Positions 24,363 through 32,500 are shown, numbered from the stretch's first letter. The stretch: 32,618 bases of DNA from Lachnospiraceae bacterium (GCA_009911185.1 QXWW01000039.1:1-32618); one strand, 5' to 3'. Numbers and translations are program-made. Notes: generated from the sequence alone by a model not told the origin.

Positions 24363-25208
24363 TTAACGAATTGCTTTTACCGGACAAGCTTTCTTACATG
24401 CCCCACAGCGGATGCACTCCGGATGGTTTGCATTCTTTACCGGATCTACCTGCATTTTACAAGCTTTGGCGCATAAGCCGCAATCTATGCAGGCATTTTT
24501 ATCTACCCGGTAATGGAATATAGAAATAGGATTAAATATGGAGTAAACTGCACCCAACGGGCATATGTATTTGCAGAAGGGCCGGTAAATTAAAACAGAC
24601 AGAAAAATAGTGACGAGCAACAGTACATTTTTCCACGCGTACAGCCATCCCAAAGCGCTCCGCATAGACTCATTCAGCAGTACCAGGGGGATTCCTCCCT
24701 CAAGAGTGCCTGCCGGACAAATCAACTTACAGAAATAAGGCGCTCCCTGCCCCAGAATATCCACCAAAAACATTGGTAAAAGAATGACAAAAACAAAAAA
24801 TATCACATATTTTAGTTTCCTTAACAGATTATCTCCTTTAAAAGTATTAATTTTCCCGGGAAATGGAATTTTATGCAGTAAATCCTGAATTAAGCCGAAG
24901 GGGCACAGCCAGCCGCAGACAAACCGCCCCATCAAGGCTCCCACAAACATCAAAAATCCAGCCACATAAAATGCGAATTTAAAATTCCAGTTTCCAATCA
25001 CGGCCTGCAGCGCCCCAATGGGACAGGCGCCGACTGCCCCAGGGCAAGAATAGCAGTTTAAGCCGGGAACACAAAGATTCTTCAGCTTGCCCCTATAAAT
25101 TTTGCCCTGGGCAAACCCCATGAGATAACTGTTGGTGAGCAGCGCCCAAAGTCCCTGTACTGCATGGCGTTTCCATTCATTTTCACTTTTTCTTTTATCC
25201 AATTCCAA
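24363..25208 (-). CDS. NapH/NosR-type polyferredoxin membrane protein
   Basis: A 281-residue integral membrane iron-sulfur protein. The start is TTG 25208, overlapping the preceding gene by 14 nt, with GGAG just upstream. It has about five membrane segments and the cysteine motifs of the NapH/CcoG/RdxA class: CVPGLNCYSCPGAVGACPIG, FVCGWLCPFGLIQDLL, CKLICPAGTLEGG and FCKYICPLGAVYS. At the C-terminus are two 4Fe-4S clusters, CIDCGLCAKACKMQ and CIRCGACKKACPVKA. Proteins of this group move electrons between quinones or ferredoxins and extracytoplasmic partners. Context with a TlpA-like lipoprotein suggests electron supply for thiol reduction outside the membrane. The acceptor is inferred, not shown. 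Confidence 0.92.
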   Translation of the reverse strand: MELDKRKSENEWKRHAVQGLWALLTNSYLMGFAQGKIYRGKLKNLCVPGLNCYSCPGAVGACPIGALQAVIGNWNFKFAFYVAGFLMFVGALMGRFVCGWLCPFGLIQDLLHKIPFPGKINTFKGDNLLRKLKYVIFFVFVILLPMFLVDILGQGAPYFCKLICPAGTLEGGIPLVLLNESMRSALGWLYAWKNVLLLVTIFLSVLIYRPFCKYICPLGAVYSIFNPISIFHYRVDKNACIDCGLCAKACKMQVDPVKNANHPECIRCGACKKACPVKAIR

Positions 25209-25344
25209 TACACTCCATACAAATATTAATTGCTTTTTCCAGAACTACAGGCATTTCTCCCCGGAAAATACCATATCCCATCATGGCAAGACCAAGTATC
25301 GCCGCGCAGATTCCGCAAGGAGAAGAACGCCTGAATAACCTCAT
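25195..25344 (-). CDS. CD1871A-type CXXC membrane peptide
   Basis: ATG 25344 follows AAAGGAG by 8 nt, and its first bases form an ATGA overlap with the stop of the TlpA-like gene. The 49-residue peptide begins MRLFRRSSPCGICAAILGLA, one membrane segment, and has the conserved tail YGIFRGEMPVVLEKAINICM then ECIGIG. The CxxC near the end (CMEC) is the mark of the CD1871A family, and a second pair (CGIC) lies near the start. It overlaps the polyferredoxin gene by 14 nt, so the three genes are translationally coupled. Its role is unknown, probably in thiol/electron relay with its neighbours. Confidence 0.85.
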   Translation of the reverse strand: MRLFRRSSPCGICAAILGLAMMGYGIFRGEMPVVLEKAINICMECIGIG

Positions 25345-25991
25345 TTTTCCACTCCTTTCAATTCTTCCTCCACGATACTCTTCCATTGTTCCAGAGAATG
25401 ACTTCCAGAATAAGTCTCACCTACAATATTTCCCTCTTTATCTACGAAAAATGTCTCAGGAACTGCTGTGATTCCCAGCAGCCTTCCATTCATATAACCC
25501 TGATCTGGTACCAGAAATGGATACGATGCGCCGGTACTATCTGCCAGAATCTTTGCCTTCTCTACAACTTCTTCACTTGCATTGCCTGAAGCATCAACAC
25601 TATCCAATACAATGCCTGTCACATTAACTCCCTGATCCTGCATTTCCTCCCACAATTTCTGTAAGTCCGGAATTTCATTAACACATGGCGTACACCAGGT
25701 GGTAAACACATTCACCATCGTCAAATCATAATCTGCAAACATGTCCTGTGTAAAAGTTTCTCCATTAATATCCTGCATAGAAAATTCCCCTACACTGCTG
25801 ATGTTCGCTCCTGGCGTACCCTCTTCGTCAGACTGCGCTTCCTCCGTCTGATTCTCTTCTATCACCTCAGTACTATCTTTTTCATCAGAAGAAGATTTCT
25901 CCTTGGAGCCGCATCCCCCTAAAAGCGTTAAGCAGCATAGACCTGACAGGAACATAAACCATAATTTATTCTTTTTCCTCTTCAAACTCAT
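25341..25991 (-). CDS. TlpA/ResA-like thioredoxin lipoprotein
   Basis: A membrane-anchored extracytoplasmic thiol-disulfide protein. I place the start at ATG 25991. TTG 25985 has better spacing (8 nt) from GGAGG and is a real alternative; a start at 26102 would precede the signal peptide by 37 extra residues. The signal is LWFMFLSGLCCLTLLGGCGS with lipobox cysteine. A Glu/Ser/Thr linker follows, then the thioredoxin domain with active site FTTWCTPCVNEIPDLQKLWE and the cis-proline region ITAVPETFFVDKEGNIVGET. It leads an operon with the CXXC peptide and polyferredoxin, which suggests that it is kept reduced by electrons from them. Confidence 0.92.
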   Translation of the reverse strand: MSLKRKKNKLWFMFLSGLCCLTLLGGCGSKEKSSSDEKDSTEVIEENQTEEAQSDEEGTPGANISSVGEFSMQDINGETFTQDMFADYDLTMVNVFTTWCTPCVNEIPDLQKLWEEMQDQGVNVTGIVLDSVDASGNASEEVVEKAKILADSTGASYPFLVPDQGYMNGRLLGITAVPETFFVDKEGNIVGETYSGSHSLEQWKSIVEEELKGVEK

Positions 25992-26098
25992 TTCCTCCTT
26001 GATATTTGATGATTCCATCATAACACAATTCTGTACAAAAAAGTTGAAATATTTATAAACTCTCTTTTCATTATAATTACCTGCAAATCTACCTGTTC

Positions 26099-26191
26099 TC
26101 ATATTTTCACCAAATCTTCTGCCATTCTGGAATAATTCAGAAATAATTGCCCAAAAAACCTTTGATTTCTCTTAAAATTACTTTTACACAC
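26099..26191 (-). CDS. Possible 30-residue ORF between rtcB and the tlpA-like gene
   Basis: GTG 26191 lies seven bases after AGGAG, and the peptide reads MCKSNFKRNQRFFGQLFLNY then SRMAEDLVKI before TGA. It is basic and has no recognised family. The ribosome binding site is good, but the reading frame is too short to judge, and it may be chance in the rtcB trailer. Confidence 0.2.
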   Translation of the reverse strand: MCKSNFKRNQRFFGQLFLNYSRMAEDLVKI

Positions 26192-26246
26192 GCCTTTTCT
26201 CCTTTATCAAGGCTTATTCCAATACCGCGCGTAAAAATACCTCCTT

Positions 26247-27479
26247 TTATCCCTTTACCACGCCCACTGTCTTCAATTTTCTTAATGGTGTAACCATATC
26301 TGCCTGCTGCATCATTACCTGTTCAATATCCTTATATGCAAAACGGCATTCCTCCGCCACATCATTTTTCTTGCGTTTTCCCAGAATTACACCTTGTGAT
26401 TTCAAATCCACCATAACTTTCTCTGTTGTAAATGCCTGCATAGCGCCTTTCCTGGAATAGCTTCTTCCCGCCCCATGAGAGGAGGTACAAAAGGATTCCC
26501 TGCATCCCTTTCCCTCTACCACATAGCTGTAAGAGCCCATGGCGCCCGGGATTACCGCCAATTCTCCCTCGCGAACCCTGGTGGCTCCTTTTCTGTGCAC
26601 CCAAACATTAACGTCATAATGATTTTCCAATGATGCGTAATTGTGGTGGCAATTAATTTCTTCTCCAAATTCCACTTTATGTCCAGTATGTTTCTCAGTC
26701 AGTTCTTTAACAATAGCGCAGGTCTTATCCAGCATCCGGGCGCGGTTCTCAAAAGCATAATCCATTGCAAGGTTCATCCAGTGAATATACTGCTGCCCTT
26801 CCGGTGAAGCTACAGGAAGAAAAGATAAACGGTATTCATCCTTTACCTCACTGTACCAAAGTCTGTTCAGCTCTCTCGCCCGGTTATGAAAATAATCACA
26901 GACAGCCTTTCCCATATGCCGGCTTCCAGAATGAATCATGATACAGAGAAAGCCCTCCTCATCCTCTTGCAATTCAATAAAATGATTCCCTCCGCCCAGG
27001 CTTCCCACCTGAAAATATCCATCCTCTATCAACGGCAGCAATTCTCGTTCCTTTTCATATTTCTCCAATTCCTGTTTCGCCAAATCAAGTACCGCAGACT
27101 CCTGCGGCATTTTGTATCTTTCCATATTCAAAGGAATCGTTCTCATAATATTTCCCACAATTGCCTGTATCAAAGTACCGTTTCCCGTCTGAATCTGACG
27201 AACATCTCCCATATGAATATTTGTGGGAATAAAATCCATGCCGCAGCCAATGTCCACTCCTACCGCATTCGGAATAATTACATCCTTTGCAGCAATCACT
27301 CCGCCAATCGGCATCCCTTTTCCTGTATGGGTATCCGGCATCAAACAAACCCATTTATGTAGAAATGGGAGCTGTGACAAGTGATACGCCTGTTCCAAAC
27401 AGCTCTCTTCCAACTGCTTTTCATTTTCCAGCCATATTTTTATTGGAAATCTGGTATTCTCGTTAAAAATTACAAACAT
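26247..27479 (-). CDS. rtcB: RNA-splicing ligase RtcB
   Basis: A Mn/GTP-dependent RNA ligase that joins 2',3'-cyclic phosphate or 3'-phosphate ends to 5'-OH ends, as after toxin or stress cleavage of tRNA and rRNA. The 410-residue product is full length compared with the 408-residue E. coli enzyme and keeps its metal and guanylylation motifs: MPDTHTGKGMPIGGVI, AVGVDIGCGMD (Asp76, Cys79), GSLGGGNHFIE, IMIHSGSRHMG, INCHHNYASLENHY, GATRVREGELAVIPGAMGSY and SSHGAGRSYSRKGAM (guanylylated histidine), with the usual VKG terminus. No archease or RtcA gene lies in the window. Two WYL regulators are encoded divergently upstream. Confidence 0.96.
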   Translation of the reverse strand: MFVIFNENTRFPIKIWLENEKQLEESCLEQAYHLSQLPFLHKWVCLMPDTHTGKGMPIGGVIAAKDVIIPNAVGVDIGCGMDFIPTNIHMGDVRQIQTGNGTLIQAIVGNIMRTIPLNMERYKMPQESAVLDLAKQELEKYEKERELLPLIEDGYFQVGSLGGGNHFIELQEDEEGFLCIMIHSGSRHMGKAVCDYFHNRARELNRLWYSEVKDEYRLSFLPVASPEGQQYIHWMNLAMDYAFENRARMLDKTCAIVKELTEKHTGHKVEFGEEINCHHNYASLENHYDVNVWVHRKGATRVREGELAVIPGAMGSYSYVVEGKGCRESFCTSSHGAGRSYSRKGAMQAFTTEKVMVDLKSQGVILGKRKKNDVAEECRFAYKDIEQVMMQQADMVTPLRKLKTVGVVKG

Positions 27480-27971
27480 ATCATCTTCACCCTTTCATTT
27501 TTTTTTAACTAATAAGGCAATTATATACATAATCTTCCAAAATATCATTTTAAAAAAGGTGCGAACTTACTCTGCGCCTGAGTATAGTAAATATCGGATG
27601 ATATCATACTTTCCACATGAGTATAATTACCTTTACCAATTGCGCTGCAGCTATGGTATCATATGCCCTAAAAAAAGATATTTAATACAGAAATGGATAT
27701 AAGAATTATTTACAGGGAATTTATACTATCATATGTCTAAAAGATTTGGTAAAATATTATAGACAATAATCATTTGCCCTGTGTACTGTCTCAATCATAT
27801 TTAGTCTAATCATGTTGCTGTTAAAACTTTTATTTTAGCAATGTGCAGGTATTTTAGTTAGGCTTAATAAAAACAAGACAATACATTTATTGTACAAAAC
27901 GCAGTTTTCTCATGAATTTCATAGCTTCAGAACAATATAGACAGTAACTATAATAAGAGGAGTATTAGACT
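27480..27971. promoter_or_regulatory. AT-rich divergent control region of rtcB and WYL genes
   Basis: The 490-bp region is very A+T-rich. TATCATATGCCCTAAA (27657-27672) and TATCATATGTCTAAAA (27727-27742) are near-identical direct repeats 70 bp apart. A related TATCATACTTT lies at 27602. TTGCT...AGCAA arms (about 27815-27841) form an imperfect palindrome nearer the WYL genes. A TATAAT at 27949-27954 lies too close to the ribosome binding site to be the WYL promoter. No clear -35/-10 pair was found for either direction. Confidence 0.45.
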
Positions 27972-29228
27972 ATGTCCAATTTTCAGGAACTTGTCAAAAA
28001 TTTCTCTAAAACCAGAGAATATGTACGTGATTTTTTTGTCTATGGATTTAAAACCAGAAATGAATTTAAAATGAAGAGCCCCAGAACCTACGATAATGAA
28101 CGCAGACGCTTAGAAAGCTGGCTTGCACCTTTTATTCGCAAAGATTACATTTCCAGAGGTTCCAATATCTCTTTGGCCATAGACAGCAGTCTTCTTGATA
28201 CCAATCCCCTGTTCCAGGTATGGAAAACAAAAAGTTTTACAGACAATGATATTGTACTGCATTTTTTGATTTTGGACCTGCTTTGGGATGGCCATAGCCT
28301 GACGGCAGAAGAAATTACAGATCGTCTGCTTAGCCGCCGCGAAATACTGTTCGACATTCAAACCGTACGCCGAAAATGCAACGCTTACGCCAAAGAAGGA
28401 ATTATAGACAAGAAAAAAGTGGGAAAAAGAGTGATTTTTTCTCTTGACAACCGCCTCGCCCTTTGGCTAACATCCCATGAAAATGCATTAGATGCACTTG
28501 CCTTTTATCAGATGGCAGGTTGTTTTGGAATTGTGGGACACCTGCTCACAGAGCAGCTTAACTACCGCAATCAAACCTTTCGTGTCAAACATAATTTTTT
28601 TGTACATACACTGGAAGAAGAAATACTTCTTGATCTATTAGAAGCCATGAATCATAAAAGATTTGTAAACCTTACCATCAAAAGTTCCAAAAGAGATCTG
28701 ACAAATACGATAACCTGTATCCCATTGCAGATTTTTACCAGTACCAGAAGCGGACGCCGTTTTCTCTGCGCTTATACTGAAAGAAACAGCCGTTTTACTT
28801 GCTTTCGCCTGGATACTATTAAAAGCGTCGTTTCGCTGGAAATATCGCAAATGTATGAAGATTTACTGGAAAAACTAAATCGAAACCGTAAATATCTTTG
28901 GGGCGTTTCTTTTGAAGGTACGGAAAGGCATCATCTGGACCGCTTAACCATGACGCTAAAGATTGACGCTTCTACAGAACATTATATTTTGGAACGCCTT
29001 AAGCATGAGGGCAGAGGCGGAGCTGTCACAAAAATTGCAGAAAATACATACCAATATGAAATTAAAGTATTTGACTGTAACGAGATGCTGCCCTGGGTGC
29101 GCACATTTACCGGAAGAATTTTGTCTTTAAAATGTACGGCAAAATCTGTAGAACGGCGTTTCTACCAGGATTTGCAGAAAATGTACCAGATATACCAGAT
29201 TGACGAAAACAGTCTGTATGATTTATAG
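27972..29228 (+). CDS. WYL-domain transcriptional regulator (first of pair)
   Basis: A 418-residue protein. AGAGGAG lies nine bases before the ATG. The N-terminal part is helical (about 1-90), followed by a winged helix (ILDLLWDGHSLTAEEITDRL and FDIQTVRRKCNAYAKEGIID, about 95-155). The WYL domain is at about 225-300 (LQIFTSTRSGRRFLCAYTER, then RFTCFRLDTIKSVVSLEISQ) and the WCX extension at about 320-400 (MLPWVRTFTGRILSLKC). WYL domains bind nucleic acid or nucleotide ligands and control DNA-damage, phage-defence and RNA-repair genes. It is 8 nt from a second WYL gene and divergent from rtcB. Confidence 0.85.
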   Translation: MSNFQELVKNFSKTREYVRDFFVYGFKTRNEFKMKSPRTYDNERRRLESWLAPFIRKDYISRGSNISLAIDSSLLDTNPLFQVWKTKSFTDNDIVLHFLILDLLWDGHSLTAEEITDRLLSRREILFDIQTVRRKCNAYAKEGIIDKKKVGKRVIFSLDNRLALWLTSHENALDALAFYQMAGCFGIVGHLLTEQLNYRNQTFRVKHNFFVHTLEEEILLDLLEAMNHKRFVNLTIKSSKRDLTNTITCIPLQIFTSTRSGRRFLCAYTERNSRFTCFRLDTIKSVVSLEISQMYEDLLEKLNRNRKYLWGVSFEGTERHHLDRLTMTLKIDASTEHYILERLKHEGRGGAVTKIAENTYQYEIKVFDCNEMLPWVRTFTGRILSLKCTAKSVERRFYQDLQKMYQIYQIDENSLYDL

Positions 29229-29242
29229 GAGAATCTTTGCTT

Positions 29243-30217
29243 ATGGAAATATTTTCAGAAATTTATAGCTGCTACTATCAGGTATTACATCATCTTTTGT
29301 GCCGCAAAACGCCTCTTACTATAGAAGATATCCGCCAGGAAATCTGCCGCGAGGGATTTGAGGAAAGCCTGATTGCTATTATCCCCAAACTTGAAAATGG
29401 CACTTGGAATTTATTCGAAAAAGACGGCAATATTTATCGTTCCAAGCTTGGTTCCTCCTTTTCCATGCCGCTGTCTAATCTTGAAAAATCCTATTTGAAA
29501 GCATTATTATCTGACCCGCGCATCGGATTATTTCTTGATCAGTTACAATTAGACAGCCTGAACGAAATGCTTGATTCTGCCATTCCTCTCTGGAAGCAGG
29601 AACAATTCTATTACTATGACAAATTTACAGACAGTGATCCTTATACCGACGAAACTTATCGTAACAACTTCCGCACCCTGCTTTCGGCGCAAAAACAGAA
29701 ACGCTATGTTGACATTGATTACACTGCCCCCAGAGGAAACCGTGTACATCACCACTATGTACCCGCACGCCTGGAGTATTCTGTAAAAAATGATAAGTTT
29801 CGTCTTCTGGCATGGAAGCAGACCAAACATGGCAAAATGAAACTTGAGACTTTGAATCTTTCCCGTATGCAACATGTAAATTCCATAAATAAAATTCTTA
29901 CTTCGCCTCCGGACTTAAATGCCATGATTAAAAATTCATACTATGCTGATCCTCTGAGACTGCATATTATCAATAAACGCAATGCCTTAGAACGCGCCAT
30001 GCTACATTTTGCCAATTATGAAAAAAATACAACTAAAGTTGATGAAAACATTTATGAGTGCCTTATTTATTATAATAAAAATATGGAAACAGAGCTCCTG
30101 ATTGAGGTCATGTCTTTTGGACCTATGCTTAAAATCATGGGAAACGACAGATTTCTTCAAAATTTCAAAAAGAGGCTGAAGCAACAGAAAGATATCATTT
30201 ACAATCAGCAAAAGTAA
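29243..30217 (+). CDS. WYL-domain protein (second of pair)
   Basis: The start at ATG 29243 lies ten bases after AGGAGA; TTG 29237 is the alternative. The 324-residue product has an N-terminal helical/winged part (about 1-75, TPLTIEDIRQEICREGFEES), a middle helical stretch, and a WYL domain at about 145-215 (KRYVDIDYTAPRGNRVHHHY, PARLEYSVKNDKFRLLAWKQ). A WCX-like tail (about 255-324) follows. It is 14 nt downstream of the first WYL gene and so cotranscribed. The N-terminus is weaker as a helix-turn-helix than that of its partner, so the two may act as a heteromer with one main DNA-binding subunit. That is inference. Confidence 0.8.
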   Translation: MEIFSEIYSCYYQVLHHLLCRKTPLTIEDIRQEICREGFEESLIAIIPKLENGTWNLFEKDGNIYRSKLGSSFSMPLSNLEKSYLKALLSDPRIGLFLDQLQLDSLNEMLDSAIPLWKQEQFYYYDKFTDSDPYTDETYRNNFRTLLSAQKQKRYVDIDYTAPRGNRVHHHYVPARLEYSVKNDKFRLLAWKQTKHGKMKLETLNLSRMQHVNSINKILTSPPDLNAMIKNSYYADPLRLHIINKRNALERAMLHFANYEKNTTKVDENIYECLIYYNKNMETELLIEVMSFGPMLKIMGNDRFLQNFKKRLKQQKDIIYNQQK

Positions 30218-30262
30218 TTTTCAAGCTATTTACATCACTCCACAATGCACTGTTATTACGTC

Positions 30263-30300
30263 AAAAAGCTTGCAAACACTGATGTTTACAAGCTTTCTTT
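30263..30300. terminator. Bidirectional terminator, WYL genes and tRNA-like copy
   Basis: AAAGCTTG (30265-30272) pairs with CAAGCTTT (30289-30296), extended inside by AAACA/TGTTT. TTTCTTT-like sequence follows on the plus strand and a run of T follows on the minus strand. It therefore serves both the WYL pair and the degenerate tRNA-Asn. Confidence 0.65.
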
Positions 30301-30304
30301 CAAG

Positions 30305-30374
30305 CTCCCCGAGTAGGGCTCGAACCTACAACACCCCGGTTACAGCCGAGCTCCTATCATTGAGCTATCGAGGA
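30305..30374 (-). pseudogene. Degenerate tRNA-Asn copy
   Basis: The 70-nt copy aligns over its whole length to the tRNA-Asn at 32544-32615. Its 5' 17 nt and the T arm plus acceptor 3' half are identical. The anticodon loop has lost one T (CTGTAA, six nt), the anticodon stem uses CTCGG/CCGGG, and the D arm/variable region has further changes (AATGATAG-GAGC). With a six-nt anticodon loop it should not decode. It keeps its own terminator. Confidence 0.75.
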
Positions 30375-30388
30375 CTATTCTATTTTTC

Positions 30389-30440
30389 TTCGGTGTGCGA
30401 CCATAACATTGCACTACCATTGATACGGTCGCACACCGAA
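30389..30440. repeat. 14-bp inverted repeat beside the tRNA copy
   Basis: TTCGGTGTGCGACC (30389-30402) and GGTCGCACACCGAA (30427-30440) are perfect inverted repeats with a 24-nt loop. The loop contains GCACTACCATTGATA, resembling the D-arm complement of the nearby tRNA (GCTCTACCATTGAGCTA). No T run follows, so it is not a plain terminator. Confidence 0.6.
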
Positions 30441-30480
30441 AATCATTTATCATCTCTTCTTGTGATACTTAACTGGTTTT

Positions 30481-30589
30481 CACGAGATAATCACGAGATA
30501 ATCACTACGATTTTAATATCTTAAAATCCTATATTTTTGATAAATTTTATGATAATTTATATGTTTCCACGAGATAATCACGAGATAAT
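30481..30589. repeat. Four CACGAGATAAT repeats in two tandem pairs
   Basis: The 11-bp sequence CACGAGATAAT occurs at 30481, 30492, 30568 and 30579, as two head-to-tail pairs with an 11-bp period, 87 bp apart. They lie between the AlbA-type gene's stop and the tRNA copy, where arm-type integrase sites would lie in a tRNA-integrated element. Confidence 0.7.
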
Positions 30590-30590
30590 A

Positions 30591-32114
30591 TTACGTCACC
30601 TGCCGTTTTAATGTCTCCATCGCCATCTGCAACTGTGTTAAAAGTTCTATACTTTCTATTTCCACTATATACTTCGTAGATGGTCCATTTCCCACTTTCC
30701 TGATTAAATTTCTTTTTTCAAGTAATTCTATTGCCTTCCGTACCCTATACTCCGTCATTTCTAATGCACTTTTAATCATATTCACAGATTGTGCCGAAGC
30801 ACTTTTCACAATATACCGTAAAATATTTTTTTCATCAATAGCCAAATCCGAATATGAATCTGCTAAGTCAATATTCCACACTTTCAATTCGGTATGTTCA
30901 ATATCTGTTATAATTTCTGGTCCCCTAAATTCATTTTTTATTGCTGTTTTATAAATAAGAGGGCCTCCAAATCCTTGGCGTTCAGAAGCGCCTAATAATC
31001 GAAACAATTTCATAATAATCTCATTGCGCGGCCGTGAATCACCTCCCATAAAAAACTGTTGTGGTGAAACAAGCATTTTCCCTGGATTATTAAAACAAAA
31101 CCATCCATCATATACATCTATTTTAGTAGAGGGATAACCTTGAACATAATCTGCATGTGCCAAACAATTTACAAGTCCCTCTCTAATAGTTTCATCAAAT
31201 TCTGATAATGGTATTCTTAATTGTTCAGAGTCCAATACAAATGACTCTTGAAACAATATCTTAATTTTTTCATATACAACATTATAAAAATTGTAAAGAT
31301 TCATTTCGTAATCACAGGGTTCATCATCTGAAACTCTATCTGACCATCTGGGATTATTACCTCTATGATTAAAATAGTCTAAATGATAATGTGGAAATAA
31401 TTCTTTAATAGAATTACATTTACCCAAAAAAAGTAAAGTTCCTCTTCTGATTTTTATCTGGCCAGTATTTCGATCTTTATAACAGGCTCCAATCTCTGTT
31501 AAAAATTCCAAATGTTCCATCTCAATATATTTCTTCTTAGGAAACCTTTTGCTAACACGTTCTTTATATGTGATAACAGAGTCTAAATCAAGATCATGTA
31601 TTGTAAAATTATCGGCTGGCAAATTATCCTGACCTGGTTGTGCGTTCCTGATAAATGCAGACAATTCATCTCTATTTGCTTTCCTGTCACCATCCCCGGT
31701 TCTAATCCATGAATTCTCTAACTTTCCATTTATATAAACTGGTTTCATACTTTCAGCAGCTTCCTTTACATATACTATAATGACAGTTTTTCCATCAATA
31801 ATATATGTATTCACATCCTGATTATCAATATTCCTGTAACTTACTTTATTTGTATTAGAAAGCTGATCCCACAAACAGGTTAATGTTTTCTGTGGATTTG
31901 AAACACCTAATATTTCATTTTTCGAAAGTCCTTCGACAACACCTAAAATAATTAATCCTCCTGATGTATTACAAAATGATGAATAACTTTCCCAAAATGC
32001 ATTCGGTAATTCAGAAGCCTTCTTAAGTTCAATATAATATTTTTCATGTACATTGATTAACCATTCCTTTAAATCTTCAATAGTCAAATTTTCTAATTCT
32101 ATAATATTTTTCAA
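30591..32114 (-). CDS. AlbA_2 (Schlafen-type) ATP-binding regulator
   Basis: A 507-residue protein. Residues about 10-135 are the AlbA_2/Schlafen domain (HEKYYIELKKASELPNAFWE, SGGLIILGVVEGLSKNEILG, and WIRTGDGDRKANRDELSAFI). The middle and about 320-410 form the HATPase_c_4-like part (IREGLVNCLAHADYVQGYPS, GWFCFNNPGKMLVSP, GASERQGFGGPLIYKTA). A winged helix closes it (about 435-485, SVNMIKSALEMTEYRVRKAI). Such proteins are annotated as ATP-dependent DNA helicase-related or transcriptional regulators, and related Schlafen-domain proteins take part in phage defence. Base composition is more A+T-rich than its neighbours, and it sits between two tRNA-Asn copies, so horizontal origin is likely. 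No partner gene is beside it. Confidence 0.85.
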   Translation of the reverse strand: MKNIIELENLTIEDLKEWLINVHEKYYIELKKASELPNAFWESYSSFCNTSGGLIILGVVEGLSKNEILGVSNPQKTLTCLWDQLSNTNKVSYRNIDNQDVNTYIIDGKTVIIVYVKEAAESMKPVYINGKLENSWIRTGDGDRKANRDELSAFIRNAQPGQDNLPADNFTIHDLDLDSVITYKERVSKRFPKKKYIEMEHLEFLTEIGACYKDRNTGQIKIRRGTLLFLGKCNSIKELFPHYHLDYFNHRGNNPRWSDRVSDDEPCDYEMNLYNFYNVVYEKIKILFQESFVLDSEQLRIPLSEFDETIREGLVNCLAHADYVQGYPSTKIDVYDGWFCFNNPGKMLVSPQQFFMGGDSRPRNEIIMKLFRLLGASERQGFGGPLIYKTAIKNEFRGPEIITDIEHTELKVWNIDLADSYSDLAIDEKNILRYIVKSASAQSVNMIKSALEMTEYRVRKAIELLEKRNLIRKVGNGPSTKYIVEIESIELLTQLQMAMETLKRQVT

Positions 32115-32500
32115 GATTTTTCTCCTATGAATTACTTTCGTATTCTGTTCATTTCATAATAATTCCATATATTTCATACCTGGTTTTATATTATAATCTA
32201 TTTTCCGTTTATCTTCAATCAATTAATACAAAAATGAAACCCTGTATAAATCCAATACAAGATTTCATTAAATGGAAATCCACAGCTTTACTTTTTGTTT
32301 CGCACATCCCGTAACAAATCTTCCTTTTTTCTTAGATAAATTATTATTTCTACTCTACTAAACTTCTTCCATCCTGCCCAAATATTATTGTCTGATGATT
32401 TTTTCCGACAAGTACACCCTTTCATTGGATCATTGAGGAGCATTTTTCTCAGTTAACAGTACGTTGCCTCCCAATATTCTTCTCTCCCAGCTTCGGTATA
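32115..32500. other. Gene-free A+T-rich stretch upstream of the AlbA-type gene
   Basis: It should hold the promoter of the AlbA-type gene, but no clean -35/-10 pair was found. No coding frame, integrase remnant or CACGAGATAAT repeat is visible here. Confidence 0.4.

Noticed and set aside
27949-27954. TATAAT as the promoter of the WYL operon
   Set aside because: Its start site would fall inside or after the ribosome binding site at about 27956-27962, leaving no usable leader.
30305-30374. Functional tRNA-Tyr (reading the loop as CTGTAAC, anticodon GTA)
   Set aside because: That register needs a G-G mismatch in the anticodon stem, the molecule otherwise matches tRNA-Asn throughout, and it lacks the long variable arm of bacterial tRNA-Tyr.
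30481-30589. CRISPR array
   Set aside because: Four 11-bp units without regular spacers are too short and are arranged as two tandem pairs; no cas genes are present.
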